Position numbers and translations under genes: made by a program
Source of the DNA: GCA-002731945 sp913047775
GTDB lineage: Bacteria > Pseudomonadota > Alphaproteobacteria > MED-G09
NCBI GenBank assembly: GCA_913047775.1
Contig: CAJWUE010000074.1
Span: 1-7,084, forward strand
Reading direction: 5' to 3'
Length of the DNA stretch: 7,084 nt
The notes under the pieces: generated by a model
What the model was told of the DNA's origin: nothing
Database searches by the model: none
The model's input: the letters and a program-made list of their open reading frames with translations, nothing else
Shown here: positions 6,025-7,084 of the stretch, in pieces
Position numbering within the stretch: the stretch's first letter is position 1
Layout: each line of letters opens with the position of its first letter

Positions 6025-6606
6025 TTAATTGTTTTTTGCTAAGCATCCTAAAACTATGTGATCTTGCCATTTTCCATTGATTTTAAGAAATTCTTTAGCT
6101 TTTCCTTCAATTTCAAATCCGTTCTTTAACAAAGTATTAAGCGATGGTTTATTTTCTGGAAGACATGCAGCTTCAATTCTATGTAGTTCTAAATCATCAA
6201 AAGCAAAATCTTTCATCAAGTTTATTGACTCACTCATTAGACCTAAACCCATTTTGTTTCGTGAGATCCAGTAGCCAATAGAGCATGATTGGACAACTCC
6301 TCTTTGGACATTGTTAATATTTATCTCTCCAATGAGTTGCATTCCAGTCTTTTCAAATATCAAAAAAGAATATGCTTCATCGTTAATTGATAATTTCTCG
6401 AAAAAACGAACTCTTTTAACGAAATAACTTCTTTCTAGCTCATGAATATTCCAAGTTGGCTCCCAAGGTTTTAAATATGACATATTCTCTCTTCTTAACT
6501 GGGACCATTCTAGCCAATCTTTATATTCAGGAGGTCTTAAAAAAACATTTTCTCCTTGATGTTCAGAAGAAATTTTCTTTGGATAGTGAGTAGTAAGAAA
6601 TGACAT
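6025..6606 (-). CDS. GNAT N-acetyltransferase, RimJ/RimL-like
   Basis: It is a GNAT-fold enzyme that transfers acetyl from acetyl-CoA to an amine. The nearest named relatives, RimJ and RimL, acetylate the N-terminal alanine or serine of ribosomal proteins S5 and L12, but the substrate here is not shown. In 193 residues: the N-terminal block VFLRPPEYKDWLEWSQLRR (21-39) with YLKPWEPTW (44-52) is characteristic of the alphaproteobacterial group; strands follow with LIGEI (91-95) and IGYWIS (110-115); the acetyl-CoA loop is RNKMGLGLMSE (116-126); ELHRIEAACLPENKPSLNTLLKNGF (140-164) contains the Asn152 and Ser155 positions; WQDHIVLG (180-187) is the closing strand. Its ATG shares one base with the thrC stop (TAATG), so it is translationally coupled to thrC. 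Calling it rimJ would go beyond the sequence. Confidence 0.9.
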   Translation of the reverse strand: MSFLTTHYPKKISSEHQGENVFLRPPEYKDWLEWSQLRRENMSYLKPWEPTWNIHELERSYFVKRVRFFEKLSINDEAYSFLIFEKTGMQLIGEININNVQRGVVQSCSIGYWISRNKMGLGLMSESINLMKDFAFDDLELHRIEAACLPENKPSLNTLLKNGFEIEGKAKEFLKINGKWQDHIVLGCLAKNN

Positions 6607-7084
6607 TATGAATTTAGATTTATTATTTGATCCTTAACTTCATCAACATTACATCTTAGTTCTAGATACTTTTCTTTAGATGAGAATAAGGAATCATAAC
6701 TCCCTAAAAGATTCAGGCTCTTATTTATTGCTTTTTCTACAGTTTCAGAGAATTTAACTGGGTTTGCAGTAGCTAAAATGTAGTTTAAATGTGATTTATC
6801 ATTATGTTTTCTTGAAGCATGCAAACCTACAGCAGTGTGAGGATCTAATAAATATCCATTCTCACTAAATACTTGATTAATTATGATATTTACTTCATTC
6901 ATTTCAGCTTTGCCGGATAAAAAGATCTCATTTGCAATACTTAACTGCTCTTTTCCAATATTTATTACTCCATCACTATCGAGATTATTCATTTTTTCTT
7001 TCGTTAACTCGCTTGAACGTCCAAGTAATTCAAACAACAGTCTTTCAAAGTTACTTGCGATCTGAATGTCCATACTGGGACTTG
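6606..7084 (-). CDS. thrC: Threonine synthase, C-terminal part (5' end outside window)
   Basis: Threonine synthase is a PLP enzyme that converts O-phosphohomoserine to threonine and phosphate. The frame is open to the right edge; the codons before the internal Met at 7073 read Ser-Pro-Ser, giving SPSMDIQIASNFERLLFEL, a conserved block of the E. coli/fungal-type family, so this Met is not the start. About 158 residues are visible, the last third of a protein that is usually about 430-470 residues. Further markers are LLDPHTAVG (75-83 counting from that Met) and the stretch ILATANPVKFSETVEKAI (99-116), where most relatives have ATAHP; the His-to-Asn change is noted but sits in a loop. The PLP lysine and most catalytic residues lie outside the window. 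It leads an operon with the acetyltransferase, overlapping by one base. Confidence 0.93.
   Translation of the reverse strand, partial: SPSMDIQIASNFERLLFELLGRSSELTKEKMNNLDSDGVINIGKEQLSIANEIFLSGKAEMNEVNIIINQVFSENGYLLDPHTAVGLHASRKHNDKSHLNYILATANPVKFSETVEKAINKSLNLLGSYDSLFSSKEKYLELRCNVDEVKDQIINLNS

Noticed and set aside
1..7084. Mobile elements, CRISPR repeats, tRNA or rRNA genes, toxin-antitoxin or defence genes, riboswitches
   Set aside because: I looked on both strands and found no repeats in array, transposase or integrase motifs, cloverleaf-like ends or other hallmarks; nearly every base is in a core gene.

Overview
This window is an ordinary-looking stretch of core chromosome from an AT-rich (roughly one third G+C by eye), very compact bacterium. 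The F0 gene order atpI-atpB-atpE-atpF'-atpF with separate b' and b subunits and no F1 genes attached, the alphaproteobacterial style of the SMC arm, the APH-fold homoserine kinase next to rnhA, and the GNAT next to threonine synthase all point to an Alphaproteobacterium. Low G+C, tiny spacers and intact amino-acid biosynthesis suggest a free-living, streamlined (for example SAR11-like, marine) lineage rather than a Rickettsia-like parasite. The lineage is an inference; no rRNA or other marker is present.

Left part (1-4066, + strand): the 3' part of smc (chromosome condensation), followed after one base by the five genes of the membrane F0 sector of ATP synthase. Spacers are 1-28 bp, so this looks like one transcription unit. 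The c subunit carries the proton-binding glutamate and lacks the sodium ligands. The b' subunit begins with what looks like a cleavable signal peptide, and a perfect 10-bp hairpin lies directly after it in the mRNA.

Middle part (4067-5498, + strand): a 48-bp spacer with a perfect TATAAT box, then thrB (homoserine kinase) overlapping rnhA (RNase HI) by 11 bp.

Right part (5513-7084, - strand): a convergent operon read from right to left, thrC (threonine synthase, C-terminal part only), a RimJ-type acetyltransferase overlapping it by one base, and a Prx5-type peroxiredoxin. The last two steps of threonine synthesis (ThrB then ThrC) therefore sit on opposite strands of two convergent units.

No mobile elements, CRISPR, tRNA or rRNA genes, phage genes or defence-like cassettes are visible, and no gap exceeds 50 bp. 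I see no evidence for a new multi-gene system. The points worth a second look are the apparent loss of the hinge domain in SMC, the hairpin between the highly expressed atpE and atpF', and the near-leaderless thrB promoter.
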